From an uncultured Acetobacterium sp. (GTDB taxonomy: Bacteria > Bacillota > Clostridia > Eubacteriales > Eubacteriaceae), in the NCBI RefSeq assembly GCF_963664135.1, contig NZ_OY760905.1:2754736-2818735 (forward strand): a stretch of 64,000 nt of DNA, written 5' to 3'. Position numbers and translations under genes: made by a program. Positions within the stretch are counted from its first letter, which is position 1, and each line of letters opens with the position of its first letter. The notes beneath the pieces were generated by a model. The model saw only the letters and a program-made list of their open reading frames with translations, was not told the DNA's origin and ran no database searches. Below, in pieces: positions 16,215-26,975 of this stretch.

Positions 16215-18160
16215 ATGGAAACGAATCAATTTTACAAATAAGAAAATCCCCATAATCCGAGAAAAGCGACATTTTCAGATGAATTATTAAAAATGGCAAC
16301 AATCGATGAAGATGATGTTTTGAAAGCCCTTAATACGAAACTGACTGGATTGACAGAAGATGATGTTAATTTGTATTTTTGATCAACGGAATCAGTAAAG
16401 GTAACTGGCTGGAGGCCTTTCTTTTTGCCATGGCGGTGGCAGTGGGCTTAACCCCGGAGATGATGCCGATGATTGTATCGGTTAATCTTTCAAAGGGAGC
16501 CATGATGATGTCCCGTAAAAAAGTGATTGTCAAGCGGTTAAATTCCATTCAAAACTTTGGTGCCATGGATTTATTGTGTACCGATAAAACCGGTACCATT
16601 ACCGAGGGCAAAATCATTCTGGAAAAGCACATCGATGTCTCCGGTAAACCAAATATAAAAGTCTTGCATTATGGTTATTTAAATAGCTATCATCATACGG
16701 GTCTAAAAAATCTTCTGGATGAAGCCATCCTTGAGCATGGTGAATTGGAAGAGACCTTACAGGCAAATGAAAAATATACGAAGATAGACGAGATTCCTTT
16801 TGATTTTAATCGAAAGCGGATGTCAGTCATCATGGAAGATGATCAGGGCTTAAACATTCTGATTTGCAAAGGTGCCGTTGAGGAGATCATGGATTGCTGT
16901 GATCAGGTTGCGATTGATGGCAAAATTCTACCAATGCTAGCGGAATATAAAGATCAGGCCAAAAAACTAGTTAGTGAATTAAACAGCTAGGGCTACCGGG
17001 AGGTTGCGTTGGCATATAAAGAAATGCCGGATGCGCCGGATGAACCGGTTTATGAGGTTAAAGATGAGTCAAAACTGATTTTATTAGGGTTTTTATCCTT
17101 TCTTGATCCGCCCAAAGAATCGGCCTCGGAAGCGCTGAAAAAATTAAGTGCTTTAAATGTGGATGTGAAAATCCTGACTGGTGATAATGACGTGGTTACC
17201 GCTTATATTTGTAAAGAAGTGGGACTTTCCATCAAAAATATTCTGCTTGGTTCTCAAATTGAGGATATGAGCGAGGCAGAACTTGGTGAGTCGGTCGAGA
17301 ACGCCAGTATCTTTGCCAAACTGGCGCCAAATCAAAAGGAACAGATTATCCGGGCCTTACAAAAAAATGGACATGTCGTCGGCTTTATGGGTGATGGAAT
17401 CAATGATGCACCGGCCTTAAAGGTAGGCGATGTGGGAATCTCTGTTAATACAGCGGTTGATATTGCCAAGGAGTCTTCAGCAATCATCTTACTGGATAAC
17501 GACCTGCTTGTACTGGAGCAAGGCGTGATGGAAGGACGACGGGTGTTTGGAAATATTGTAAAATATATTAAGATGGCAGCCAGTTCTAACTTTGGCAATA
17601 TGTTTAGTGTTTTAGGCGCCAGTGCGTTTTTACCATTTCTGCCAATGTTGCCAATCCAGGTGTTAACCAATAACTTGCTATATGATTTTTCTCAAACAAC
17701 TATCCCCTTGGATCAGGTTGATGCAGAATGGATGAAGAAACCTCGCAAATGGGAAATTAGCGGAATCCGGAAATTTATTTTATTTATTGGACCAATCAGT
17801 TCAATTTTTGATTATTTAACTTTTTTTATCATGCTTTACGTTTTTAACTGCTGGGATAATCCGGATTTGTTCCATACCGGATGGTTTATCGAGTCGCTGT
17901 TTACCCAAACCATGATTATCCATGTTATTCGGACCAATAAAATTCCGTTTATTCAGAGTCACGCCAGTTGGCCGCTGATTATTTCATCGATTATCATTGT
18001 TTCTTTTGGGGCCTGGCTAACGGTTTCACCGTTAGCTGCAACATTGGGTTTTATTGCGTTGCCGCCGTTGTATTGGCTAATCCTGCTATTTATTTTAATG
18101 GGCTACATTATCTTAACGCAACTCGTCAAGACTTGGTTTTTTCACAAGTTTGGCGATTGA
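16215..18160 (+). pseudogene. mgtA: Broken Mg2+-transporting P-type ATPase (MgtA/MgtB)
   Basis: Three lesions are visible. The ATG at 16215 after GGAGG starts an N-terminal cation-ATPase segment (with VLKALNTKLTGLTEDDV), but codon 9 is TAA (16239-16241). The segment then stops at TGA 16380-16382, and the sequence jumps in another frame to the middle of the protein (GNWLEAFLFAMAVAVGLTPE). By comparison with the family, roughly 250 residues, including the first membrane helices and actuator domain, are gone. A third lesion, TAG at 16988-16990, replaces an expected Gln codon in the nucleotide-binding domain, with the same frame continuing after it. The remaining parts keep phosphorylation motif DKTGT, GDGINDAPAL and the C-terminal helices. 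The remaining ORFs should not be called as genes. Confidence 0.9.
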
Positions 18161-18267
18161 TTTCTTAATAGAATCTTTATCTCTCAGTCAATTTTTGATA
18201 TGCCAAATTTACTAATATATCTATATAATAAAGTCACAAGATAAAGCTTTATTAAGGAGGAGAAAAG

Positions 18268-18657
18268 ATGAGTGATTACCAGAATGTTTTTGAAGAATCC
18301 ATCGATCTGGCAAAAAAAGCATTAGAGGAAGGAGATTATATTCTGGCAGAAGAAAAAATCAAAAAAGCCATGAATGGAAATCCTCATTCACCAATTAGCC
18401 ATAACCTATATGGTATTTTAGAAGAATTGTTAAAGGAAGATAATTTAGCACACAAGCATTATCGGGCGGCCTATGCTCTGGACCCGACTTACAAACCGGC
18501 AATTAGGAATCTGGAAAGAATTGCGGCTTTTGATGCCAGAAAAAATAAGATGCCCATTGATTTTGGCGATGAACCGGTGGAAGAGGAAGAAGATTTATAT
18601 ATTATTGAATATGATAAAAATCATGTTGGGCATTTGCGAAAAAAAGAAGGGAAGTGA
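18268..18657 (+). CDS. Small TPR protein heading the kdp operon
   Basis: A 129-residue soluble protein with about two tetratricopeptide-like helical repeats (roughly 5-90) and an acidic tail. AAGGAGG precedes the ATG, and a TATAAT-like -10 lies at 18224-18229 without a good -35, as expected for a KdpE-activated promoter. kdpF starts 6 bp after its stop, so it is very probably co-transcribed with kdpFABCDE. It is not part of the classical Kdp complex; a scaffold or assembly role is possible but untested. Confidence 0.7.
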   Translation: MSDYQNVFEESIDLAKKALEEGDYILAEEKIKKAMNGNPHSPISHNLYGILEELLKEDNLAHKHYRAAYALDPTYKPAIRNLERIAAFDARKNKMPIDFGDEPVEEEEDLYIIEYDKNHVGHLRKKEGK

Positions 18658-18663
18658 CAATCG

Positions 18664-18753
18664 ATGGGGATTGTTTTAATCATTTCGGGTTTGGTAGCAT
18701 TGGCTTTATTGGTCTATCTTGTTTTGGTCTTGTTTAAGGGGGAAGAATTATGA
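18664..18753 (+). CDS. kdpF: K+-transporting ATPase subunit KdpF
   Basis: A 29-residue single hydrophobic helix (from [16 protein letters not shown]) ending KGEEL, of the size and position of KdpF, the peptide that stabilises the KdpABC complex. It starts 6 bp after the TPR gene and its TGA overlaps the kdpA ATG (ATGA), the same arrangement as in other kdpFABC operons. It is easily missed because of its length. Confidence 0.85.
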   Translation: MGIVLIISGLVALALLVYLVLVLFKGEEL

Positions 18754-20438
18754 GCTTTATTTTAATTCAGGATATTATCTTTCTGATCGTGCTGGTGGCA
18801 CTGTCAATTCCCCTTGGTAATTATATTTATCGGGTAATGAGTGGTCAAACGGTGTTTTTATCCCGTGTGATCAATCCGATTGAGAATGGTTTGTATAAAT
18901 TAATGGGAATTGTAAGTGAAGATGAGATGAGTCCGAAAAAATATGCAGTAGCTGTTCTTATTTTCAGCAGCATCGGATTCATCTTCGTTTTTGCCATTCA
19001 AATGCTTCAAAATATCTTACCGCTCAACCCAGAGAATTTTCAACCGCTGAGCTGGGATCTGGCTTTTAATACGGCAGCCAGTTTTGTTTCAAATACCAAT
19101 TGGCAAGCCTATTCTGGAGAGCTAAGCTTATCCTATTTCACTCAGGCGGTGGGCTTAGGGGTTCAGAATTTTTTATCGGCCGCAACTGGGATTGCCGTTG
19201 TCTTTGCCTTAACCAGAGGGTTTACGGCTACTAAAAAGACAACAATTGGAAGTTTTTGGAAAGATTTGATTAGAATGACACTCTATGTGTTGATTCCCTT
19301 ATCACTATTTCTGGCGCTAATACTTGTTTCGCAAGGAGTCGTTCAATCATTGGGGCCTTACCGAGAAATTAGCACCCTTCAAGATGGTTTGGTCCAGACG
19401 GTGCCGTTAGGACAAGCCGCCAGCCAAATTGCCATTAAACAGCTGGGTACCAATGGCGGGGGTTTTTTTGGATTGAACTCAGCATTTCCACTTGAAAATC
19501 CTACCGCACTATCCAATTTATTACAGCTTCTATCAATTTTATTGATTCCGGCATCCCTTTGTATTTCTTTTGGAAAAGCTGTTAAAGACAGTAAACAGGG
19601 CCGGGCTATTTATGCCGCCATGCTGATTCTATTTGTGATATCATTAACTATTTTAACCTATAGCGAGCACTATCTTGCCCCTGCTTTTCAAGGCGTAATG
19701 GCATCTGGTAATATGGAAGGCAAAGAAATTATTCATGGTATTGGCACCTCCGCGTTATGGGGCACTGCTACTACAGCGGCGTCGAATGGCTCGGTGAATG
19801 CCATGCTTGACAGTTTTACGCCATTGGGGGGATTGATTCTGATGTTCCTGATGCAGCTTGGGGAAGTTGTTTTTGGAGGCGTGGGCAGCGGATTGTATGG
19901 GATGGTTGCTTTTGTGATCCTGACAGTGTTTATTGCCGGGCTGATGGTCGGTCGAACCCCAGAATATTTAGGGAAAAAAATTGAACCCTTTGATATGAAA
20001 ATGGTCTGTCTGATTGTGCTGGTACCACCACTTGTGACTCTATTTGGGACGGCAGCTGCAGTTATGATGCCCCAGGCAGGGACGTGGTTGACGAATATGG
20101 GTGCCCATGGCTTTTCAGAAATACTCTATGCCTTTACTTCAATGGGAAATAACAACGGCAGTGCCTTTGGTGGGTTTTTGGCCAATACGTTATTTACGAA
20201 TGTGATTGGTGGAATCATGATGTTATTTGTGCGTTTTATACCGTTAGTGGCGGTCATCTTTCTGGCCGGGAATTTATCCAATAAAAAGACCGTTGCGGCA
20301 AGTGATGGAACGCTCTCAACAAGTGATCTGCTATTTGTAGGGTTGCTGATCGCCATTGTCTTATTAATCGGAGCACTCAGCTTTTTGCCGGCACTGGCAT
20401 TGGGGCCGATTGCCGATTTTTTTACTAACATCAAGTGA
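18750..20438 (+). CDS. kdpA: K+-transporting ATPase subunit A (KdpA)
   Basis: The K+-selective channel-like subunit of the high-affinity KdpFABC pump in the cytoplasmic membrane. The 562 residues have about ten transmembrane helices and the selectivity-filter loops: [11 protein letters not shown]-like ([17 protein letters not shown]), [30 protein letters not shown] and [12 protein letters not shown]. Length and motifs match the family. It overlaps kdpF by 4 bp; the ribosome binding site is AGGGGGAAG. kdpB follows 10 bp later. Confidence 0.97.
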   Translation: MSFILIQDIIFLIVLVALSIPLGNYIYRVMSGQTVFLSRVINPIENGLYKLMGIVSEDEMSPKKYAVAVLIFSSIGFIFVFAIQMLQNILPLNPENFQPLSWDLAFNTAASFVSNTNWQAYSGELSLSYFTQAVGLGVQNFLSAATGIAVVFALTRGFTATKKTTIGSFWKDLIRMTLYVLIPLSLFLALILVSQGVVQSLGPYREISTLQDGLVQTVPLGQAASQIAIKQLGTNGGGFFGLNSAFPLENPTALSNLLQLLSILLIPASLCISFGKAVKDSKQGRAIYAAMLILFVISLTILTYSEHYLAPAFQGVMASGNMEGKEIIHGIGTSALWGTATTAASNGSVNAMLDSFTPLGGLILMFLMQLGEVVFGGVGSGLYGMVAFVILTVFIAGLMVGRTPEYLGKKIEPFDMKMVCLIVLVPPLVTLFGTAAAVMMPQAGTWLTNMGAHGFSEILYAFTSMGNNNGSAFGGFLANTLFTNVIGGIMMLFVRFIPLVAVIFLAGNLSNKKTVAASDGTLSTSDLLFVGLLIAIVLLIGALSFLPALALGPIADFFTNIK

Positions 20439-20448
20439 GGTGAGAGCA

Positions 20449-22506
20449 GTGAAAGAAAATGATTTAAATAAAAATATTTTCATCGATGCAATTCAGCAAT
20501 CGTTTGTCAAATTGTCACCACGGGTTCAAATTAAAAATCCGGTGATGTTTGTGGTTTATATTGGGGCAATCATGACGACGATGCTCTTTTTTCTAAATTT
20601 TGCTGCAATAAAAGACGAGAATGCCGGTTACACCTTGGCGATTGCTTTAATTCTCTGGTTTACGGTGCTGTTTGCAAATTTTGCAGAATCGATAGCAGAA
20701 GGCAGGGGTCGGGCTCAGGCAGATAGTTTGCGCAGTGCGCGAAAAGATGTCAAAGCTAAAAAACTGAAATCAGCTGCCAATGTGGAAGATTATACCGAAA
20801 TAGTATCAAATCTTTTGAAAAAGGGAGATATTGTTTATGTAAAATCAGGCGAGCAGATTCCGATGGACGGTGATGTCATTGATGGCGCTGCTTCGGTGGA
20901 TGAAAGCGCGATTACCGGGGAATCAGCGCCGGTCATCCGCGAGTCTGGCGGCGATCGTAGTGCCGTCACAGGTGGAACCACGTTGCTATCGGATTGGCTT
21001 GTCATCCGAATAACCGCCGAAGCAGGAGAGAGCTTTCTGGATAAAATGATTGCAATGGTAGAGGGCGCCTCCCGAAAGAAAACCCCCAATGAGATTGCTC
21101 TGCAAATACTGCTGGTAACCCTCACCATTATTTTTCTGGTGGTAACCGCGACATTATTACCGTTTTCGAGCTTTGCCAGCAATCAGGCCGGTCAGGGGGC
21201 GGCAATTTCCATCACCAATGTGATCGCCCTGTTGGTATGCCTGGCACCCACTACCATCGGTGCGCTCTTGTCATCGATTGGGATTGCTGGGATGAGCCGC
21301 TTGAATCAGGCTAACGTGCTGGCGATGAGCGGTAGAGCCATTGAAGCAGCCGGTGATGTGGACGTGCTGCTGCTGGATAAAACCGGCACAATTACCCTTG
21401 GTAACCGCCAGGCAAGCGTCTTTATTCCGGTAACGGGAGTGACCGAGAAGGAACTGGCCGATGCGGCGCAACTGTCTTCACTGGCCGACGAAACCGCGGA
21501 GGGCCGCAGTATTGTTGTGCTGGCAAAAGAACGCTTTGATATCAGAGGAAGAGATCTTGAAAAGCTTGATGCAACCTTTGTCGCGTTTACCGCAAAAACG
21601 CGGATGAGTGGCATCGACTATCAGGGAAATGAGATTCGCAAAGGGGCGGCCGAAGCAGTAAAGAACTTAGTTCTCGAAAAAGGCGGGGACTACCCCGAAG
21701 AATGCAATGCGATTGTCATGCAAGTGGCAAATGATGGCGGAACACCCCTTGTGGTTGTAAAAAACAATCTCGTATTAGGGGTTATCTATCTTAAAGATAT
21801 TGTCAAGAACGGTGTTAAGGAACGGTTTGAAGATTTGCGAAAAATGGGGATTAAGACCATTATGATCACGGGCGATAATCCGATGACCGCCGCCGCTATT
21901 GCCGCCGAAGCCGGAGTGGATGACTTTCTGGCAGAAGCGACGCCCGAAGCAAAATTGATACTGATTCGAGATTACCAAGCCAAAGGACATCTGGTAGCAA
22001 TGACTGGTGATGGAACCAATGATGCCCCGGCCCTTGCCCAGGCAGATGTGGCAGTGGCCATGAATACCGGGACCCAGGCTGCCAAGGAAGCCGGAAATAT
22101 GGTTGATCTGGATTCGAATCCAACTAAATTGATCGACATTGTTCGAATCGGAAAGCAGCTTTTGATGACCAGAGGATCATTAACAACCTTTAGCGTTGCC
22201 AATGACGTGGCAAAATACTTTGCGATTATTCCGGTTTTGTTTTTTGGTATTTATCCCCAATTGATGGCACTTAATTTTATGGGCCTGACCAGTGCAAAAA
22301 GCGCCATATTATCGGCGATCATCTATAATGCCTTAATCATCATCGCTTTAATTCCATTGGCATTAAAAGGTGTTAAGTATCATGAAATGCCAGCCGGAAA
22401 ATTATTAAAAAGAAATATGCTGATTTATGGCTTGGGTGGTCTGGTGGCGCCTTTTGTGGCAATTAAGCTGATTGATATCGTGCTGACTGTCTGCGGTTTG
22501 GCGTGA
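20449..22506 (+). CDS. kdpB: K+-transporting P-type ATPase subunit B (KdpB)
   Basis: The ATP-hydrolysing subunit of the Kdp pump, 685 residues. The phosphorylated Asp310 lies in [13 protein letters not shown], with [12 protein letters not shown] in the actuator domain and [17 protein letters not shown] in the hinge, all intact. The GTG start at 20449 follows GAGGTGAGAG; an ATG 39 bases upstream lies inside kdpA. Functional residues appear complete, in contrast to the broken mgtA just upstream in the window. Confidence 0.97.
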   Translation: MKENDLNKNIFIDAIQQSFVKLSPRVQIKNPVMFVVYIGAIMTTMLFFLNFAAIKDENAGYTLAIALILWFTVLFANFAESIAEGRGRAQADSLRSARKDVKAKKLKSAANVEDYTEIVSNLLKKGDIVYVKSGEQIPMDGDVIDGAASVDESAITGESAPVIRESGGDRSAVTGGTTLLSDWLVIRITAEAGESFLDKMIAMVEGASRKKTPNEIALQILLVTLTIIFLVVTATLLPFSSFASNQAGQGAAISITNVIALLVCLAPTTIGALLSSIGIAGMSRLNQANVLAMSGRAIEAAGDVDVLLLDKTGTITLGNRQASVFIPVTGVTEKELADAAQLSSLADETAEGRSIVVLAKERFDIRGRDLEKLDATFVAFTAKTRMSGIDYQGNEIRKGAAEAVKNLVLEKGGDYPEECNAIVMQVANDGGTPLVVVKNNLVLGVIYLKDIVKNGVKERFEDLRKMGIKTIMITGDNPMTAAAIAAEAGVDDFLAEATPEAKLILIRDYQAKGHLVAMTGDGTNDAPALAQADVAVAMNTGTQAAKEAGNMVDLDSNPTKLIDIVRIGKQLLMTRGSLTTFSVANDVAKYFAIIPVLFFGIYPQLMALNFMGLTSAKSAILSAIIYNALIIIALIPLALKGVKYHEMPAGKLLKRNMLIYGLGGLVAPFVAIKLIDIVLTVCGLA

Positions 22507-22516
22507 GGTGAAGGAT

Positions 22517-23080
22517 ATGATGAAAAAAATTGCAAAAGAGCTAAGACCAGCATTGGTGTGTTTTTTAGGAATAACGATATTGTGTGGGATTGTCTATCCG
22601 TTATTGGTAACTGGGATTGCACAAATGGCATTCCCAAATCAGGCAAATGGTAGTATTATTACTATAACAGAAGCAAATGGGACAAAAGCCGATGTGGGGT
22701 CGGCATTGCTCGGACAGGAATTTACAAGTCCGGAATATTTGATCGGTAGACCCATGGGGGTAACGAATTTAGCGCCGTTTAGTGAAAAACAGGCCGCGCT
22801 GGTACAGGAACGGATCAATTGGTGGCATGCCCTTGATCCGAATAATGCCAAGGCGATTCCCATGGATCTGGTTACGGCATCCGGTAGTGGGGTTGATCCC
22901 AATATTTCACCGGAGGCAGCTGAATATCAGGTGACTCGCATTGCCAACGCCAGGGGACTCAGTCAGGATGAAGTGCGGGCCGTGATCAGCAAATACACGA
23001 CCGGAAGATTCATGAATTTTTGGGGAGAATCAGGGGTTAATGTACTAAAGGTCAATTTAGCATTGGATGGATTGATTTGA
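22517..23080 (+). CDS. kdpC: K+-transporting ATPase subunit C (KdpC)
   Basis: Small subunit of the Kdp pump, about 187 residues, with one N-terminal transmembrane helix (about 12-33). The conserved extracytoplasmic domain shows IGQxF-like (LLGQEFTSPEYLIGRP), DLVTASGSGVDPNISPEAA and RIANARGL. Start choice: GAGGTG at 22505-22510 places translation at the ATG at 22517; a GTG at 22508 overlaps that site. It forms a unit with kdpB (10 bp away) and kdpD. Confidence 0.96.
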   Translation: MMKKIAKELRPALVCFLGITILCGIVYPLLVTGIAQMAFPNQANGSIITITEANGTKADVGSALLGQEFTSPEYLIGRPMGVTNLAPFSEKQAALVQERINWWHALDPNNAKAIPMDLVTASGSGVDPNISPEAAEYQVTRIANARGLSQDEVRAVISKYTTGRFMNFWGESGVNVLKVNLALDGLI

Positions 23081-23111
23081 CCGAAATAAGCACAGTTAAG
23101 GTGGTGAAGGT

Positions 23112-25823
23112 GTGGTAGATTTCAGTGATAAACGTCCGAATCCGGATGATATTTTAGAAGATTTATTTATTAGTGAACAAAACAAAAAGGGGCGGCTTGA
23201 AATATTTTTGGGCTATGCAGCAGGGGTCGGAAAAACCTATGCCATGCTGGATGACGCTCATGAACAGATGAAGTGCGGCGTTAATGTCTTGGTCGGTTAT
23301 ATTGAAGAACATACCCGGCCGGAAACCATCCAGTTAATGGGTGGTTTACCGACCTTGCCGCCTAAATTTGTGGAGTATCGGAATATTCAATTAAAAGAAT
23401 TTGATTTAGATGCTGCCCTGAAAAGAAAACCGGATTTAATTCTGGTCGATGAGCTGGCGCATACCAATGCGCCAGGGGTGCGGAATAAAAAACGCTATCA
23501 GGATATTGAAGAACTGCTCAATGCCGGGATTGATGTTTTTACCACGGTAAATATTCAGCATCTGGAAAGTCTCAATGATATTGTCCAAAATATTACGAAG
23601 ATCAGTGTCCATGAAACAGTGCCGGATTATGTTTTTAATCAGGCCGATAAAATCAGACTGATTGATATCGAACCGGAGGAACTGTTAAGGCGGTTTGAAA
23701 GCGGCAAAATTTATCGTCAGGAACGGGCTGAAAAAGCCCTGGAGAATTTTTTCACCAAAGAAAACCTCCGACTGTTGCGTGAGATTGCGATGCGAAAAGC
23801 GGCCAACCGAATTAGCCAGGATAATCAGAATGAACCGCGATTGTCCTCAAAAATGGCCAATATCAAACTGATGGTTTGTATCAGTGCTTCCCCGTCGGCG
23901 GCAAAATGTATTCGCTGGACAGAACGTACAGCAGAAGCCTTTCGGGCCCCTTGGACAGCCGTTTATGTGGAAAATCTGGAAAGTGATTACCTTACTGATG
24001 TGGAAAAGAAAAGTATTCGGGAAAATCTGGCTCTGGCTGAACGATTAGGGGCGGAAATTGTAACCCTCAACGGTGATGATATTGCTACAGTGATTGCTGA
24101 ATATGCCAAGCTTTCCGGCATTACCAATATTGTGATTGGAAAAAGCCGAAATAAAAAAACACTGAGAAATTTTCTCAGATCCAGTCTGGAAGATCAATTG
24201 ATTGCCATGCTGTGGAGTATTGAAGTTCATATTATTCCGGGAAACGTTGCCCCGAATAAGACCGTTCAATATAAACATAAACGGATCCGGTTCCGCAAAA
24301 ACTTATTTTTATCCTGGCAGGATGCGTTGAAGACGATGGCGATATTAGTTGCGGCAACCCTTTTATCACTAGGCTTTCAGAAGTTTGATATTGGTGATCA
24401 GAATATCATTATGGTCTATATTTTATCAGTGCTGATTATTTCAAGAGCAACAATGGGTTATCTTTATGGCGTTTCGGCTTCGATACTCAGTGTATTAGTA
24501 TTTAATTTCTTTTTCACGATTCCTTATTATACCTTTCATGTTATTCAAAAAGGATATCCGATCACTTTTCTGATTATGCTGTTGGTCGCATTAATCACCA
24601 GTGCGTTAACGGTCCGGATCAAATCCCAGGCACGGTTTGCCGTGGAAAGAGAACACCGTACGGAAGTGTTATATGAAATCAATAAAAAATTATTGGCATC
24701 GCGTGATACTGAAAATACTGTTAAACTAATAAATGAGTATCTGACAAAAATATTTGGGCGTTCTGCCATTTTCTACACCGAAGATCCGGTAAATAGTGGT
24801 AAAATGAACTACCTACAGTCCCCTCTTGATCCGGATGCGCACTTTCTTTTATCAGAAAGTGAGCGCGCCGTGGCCCATTGGGTATTCGTTAATAAAAAGT
24901 ATGCGGGAGCAGGTGCGGATACACTGATGGGCGCCGGTGCCTTTTATATGCCCCTGGTTTCTCAAAATCGCGTGTTAGGTGTGCTTGGTCTTTCCTGTGC
25001 AAATGGAAAACTCAATCAAAACAATCGTTTGTTTCTGGAGAAAATCGCTTCTCAGGTAGAAATGGCGTTAGAACGGCATTTTTTTTCGGGAGAACAGCGA
25101 CGGATGTTAATTGAATCGGAAAAAGAAAAAATGCGCAGCAACCTGCTTCGGGGGATATCCCATGATCTTCGAACCCCGCTTACCGGGATATTAGGGGCAA
25201 GTTCGGCGATTCTGGAAAATGGTGACGAATTCGATAAGAAAACCCACGACACGTTGGTTTATAATATCAAAGAAGAGGCACAGTGGCTCATCCGGATGGT
25301 TGAAAATCTTTTATCAATCACCCGGATTTCGGAAGGACCCATGAATGTGAAAAAAACACCGGAGGCCGCTGAAGAAATTGTCGCCGAAGCCATCAGCCGA
25401 ATTCGCAAGCGATTTTCCAAGCGCAAATTTTCGGTCATTGTACCTGAAGCGCTGTTGATGGTGCCCATGGATGGAACCTTAATTGAGCAGGTGATTATTA
25501 ATCTTCTGGAAAATGCTGTCAAACATTCACCGGATGATTCAACCATTGAAGTTAAAGTAAAAAAAAGCGAGCAACTGGCCGTATTTGAAGTGAGTGATCA
25601 TGGCAAAGGCATCAGTGATGAGGACTTGCCCTATCTATTTGAAACTTATGTTCCGAACAGGGAACATAGTCTTGATTCATCACGTGGAATGGGAATTGGT
25701 TTATCGATATGTAAATCCATTGTTAAAGCGCATCAGGGGATCATCGAAGCAGAGAATAAAAAAAATGGCGGGGCCGTTTTTCGGTTCACCCTGCCATTGG
25801 AGGAAAGAGAAGATAATGGATAA
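23112..25823 (+). CDS. kdpD: Osmosensitive K+ channel histidine kinase KdpD
   Basis: Sensor kinase controlling the kdp operon. The 903 residues show the full domain set. The KdpD domain has Walker A-like GYAAGVGKTYAML from residue 34 and LILVDELAHTNAPG. A universal-stress-like domain (about 250-370) and the four-helix DUF4118 membrane region (about 400-500) come next. A GAF domain follows (about 520-660), then HisKA with His684 in SHDLRTPLTGILG and HATPase_c with NLLENAVKHSP and GMGIGLSI. The GTG start has AAGG upstream. It overlaps kdpE by 8 bp. Confidence 0.96.
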   Translation: MVDFSDKRPNPDDILEDLFISEQNKKGRLEIFLGYAAGVGKTYAMLDDAHEQMKCGVNVLVGYIEEHTRPETIQLMGGLPTLPPKFVEYRNIQLKEFDLDAALKRKPDLILVDELAHTNAPGVRNKKRYQDIEELLNAGIDVFTTVNIQHLESLNDIVQNITKISVHETVPDYVFNQADKIRLIDIEPEELLRRFESGKIYRQERAEKALENFFTKENLRLLREIAMRKAANRISQDNQNEPRLSSKMANIKLMVCISASPSAAKCIRWTERTAEAFRAPWTAVYVENLESDYLTDVEKKSIRENLALAERLGAEIVTLNGDDIATVIAEYAKLSGITNIVIGKSRNKKTLRNFLRSSLEDQLIAMLWSIEVHIIPGNVAPNKTVQYKHKRIRFRKNLFLSWQDALKTMAILVAATLLSLGFQKFDIGDQNIIMVYILSVLIISRATMGYLYGVSASILSVLVFNFFFTIPYYTFHVIQKGYPITFLIMLLVALITSALTVRIKSQARFAVEREHRTEVLYEINKKLLASRDTENTVKLINEYLTKIFGRSAIFYTEDPVNSGKMNYLQSPLDPDAHFLLSESERAVAHWVFVNKKYAGAGADTLMGAGAFYMPLVSQNRVLGVLGLSCANGKLNQNNRLFLEKIASQVEMALERHFFSGEQRRMLIESEKEKMRSNLLRGISHDLRTPLTGILGASSAILENGDEFDKKTHDTLVYNIKEEAQWLIRMVENLLSITRISEGPMNVKKTPEAAEEIVAEAISRIRKRFSKRKFSVIVPEALLMVPMDGTLIEQVIINLLENAVKHSPDDSTIEVKVKKSEQLAVFEVSDHGKGISDEDLPYLFETYVPNREHSLDSSRGMGIGLSICKSIVKAHQGIIEAENKKNGGAVFRFTLPLEEREDNG

Positions 25824-26523
25824 CAAATCATTAATATTAATTGTCGAGGATGAGGTTGGTATTGCCAATTTTATCTCTGCCATACTCAAAGCAAATGACT
25901 ATAAATTGATCAAAGCAGGTACCGGAAAAGAGGCCATCTCAATGACGGCATCGTACGCTCCGGATCTGATTTTACTTGATTTAGGATTACCGGATATGGA
26001 TGGTATGGAGGTATTAAGAAATATTCGGGAATGGTCAAAGATCCCGGTTGTGATCGTTTCGGCCCGCGGTCACGAACGGGAAAAAGTGGAAGCCCTTGAT
26101 TTGGGAGCCGATGATTATATTACGAAGCCTTTTGGGACCGCCGAACTGTTGGCGAGAATTAGAACGGGAATTCGACATAGTCCTAAAAATATGCAGGAGA
26201 ACACCTTGGATACGACAACGCTCGTTGTCGGCGAACTTGAAATTGACTATGATAAACGGCAGGTTGGTGTGGGTGGACGGGCGATTCATCTTACACCCAT
26301 TGAGTATAAAATCATGGTGTTGTTATCCAAAAATATTGGGAAAGTGCTGACTCATGATTATATTATCAAAGAAGTATGGGGTCCTTACACCAATGAAATT
26401 CAAGCGCTACGGGTGAATATGGCAAATATTCGAAGAAAAATTGAAGAAAATCCTGCCGAACCAAAATATATTGTGACTCAGGTTGGCGTTGGCTACCGGA
26501 TGGTAGAGGAGCTTGAACAGTAA
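25816..26523 (+). CDS. kdpE: KDP operon response regulator KdpE
   Basis: An OmpR-family regulator of 235 residues: receiver domain with Asp55 in LILLDLGLPDMDG, Lys in YITKPFG, and a C-terminal winged helix (about 135-230, LTPIEYKIMVLLSKN, HDYIIKEVWGP, YIVTQVGVGYRM). The start at 25816 follows AGAGAAG and overlaps kdpD by 8 bp; the longer open frame upstream is only kdpD sequence in another frame. It activates kdp transcription on K+ limitation in known systems. A terminator closes the operon. Confidence 0.96.
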   Translation: MDNKSLILIVEDEVGIANFISAILKANDYKLIKAGTGKEAISMTASYAPDLILLDLGLPDMDGMEVLRNIREWSKIPVVIVSARGHEREKVEALDLGADDYITKPFGTAELLARIRTGIRHSPKNMQENTLDTTTLVVGELEIDYDKRQVGVGGRAIHLTPIEYKIMVLLSKNIGKVLTHDYIIKEVWGPYTNEIQALRVNMANIRRKIEENPAEPKYIVTQVGVGYRMVEELEQ

Positions 26524-26540
26524 AATCATAATACCCAGAT

Positions 26541-26580
26541 ACCAATTGAAATTCAAACCGACTTTCAATTGGTGTTTTTT
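26541..26580 (+). terminator. Terminator of the kdp operon
   Basis: A perfect 11-bp stem, ACCAATTGAAA (26541-26551) and TTTCAATTGGT (26563-26573), is followed by GTTTTTT. Confidence 0.93.
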
Positions 26581-26975
26581 ATTTTAAAATAACAACTGGG
26601 TAAGAAACACGGACATAATTGGGATAAAATTTAATAATTGAGAACCATAGACGCTGATTTCTTGAATTTTATTAAATCTATTGACGGTTAATGGTTAATG
26701 ATGGCATACTAAAGGTAATTATCACCGAGAAATTGAATTAAACAGCATAGTCGTCATAATAAATTAAATATATTTAAAGAGATTATAATGTAGATAAGAT
26801 ATAATGAACCATTAAACATCGAAATAACTTAATTTCATAACGATTAGTAGCACCTACCCATTGAATAAAAAAAGAATTTCTGGATTCACAGAAGCGATGC
26901 GTAAAAACTGACTTTTGATTGAATGTGAAATAACAGTCGTCAAAGTCATAACCAATGATTAGAGAAGGAAAAAAA
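26581..26975. other. AT-rich intergenic region, no gene seen
   Basis: No credible coding frame or strong hairpin. A TTGACG at 26681-26686 with CATACT at 26705-26710 (18-base spacer) is a weak promoter candidate. Two TATAAT boxes occur at 26784-26789 and 26800-26805 without good -35 boxes. A short tandem GGTTAAT occurs near 26686-26698. Confidence 0.4.

Noticed and set aside
16379-16990. Open frame starting with TTG that could be taken as a 203-residue ATPase
   Set aside because: It is the middle part of the broken mgtA: no ribosome binding site, missing membrane and actuator parts, and the same frame continues after the TAG.
18161-18267. c-di-AMP (ydaO) riboswitch before the kdp operon
   Set aside because: The gap of about 107 bp is too short and lacks the expected motifs; only a -10-like box is visible.
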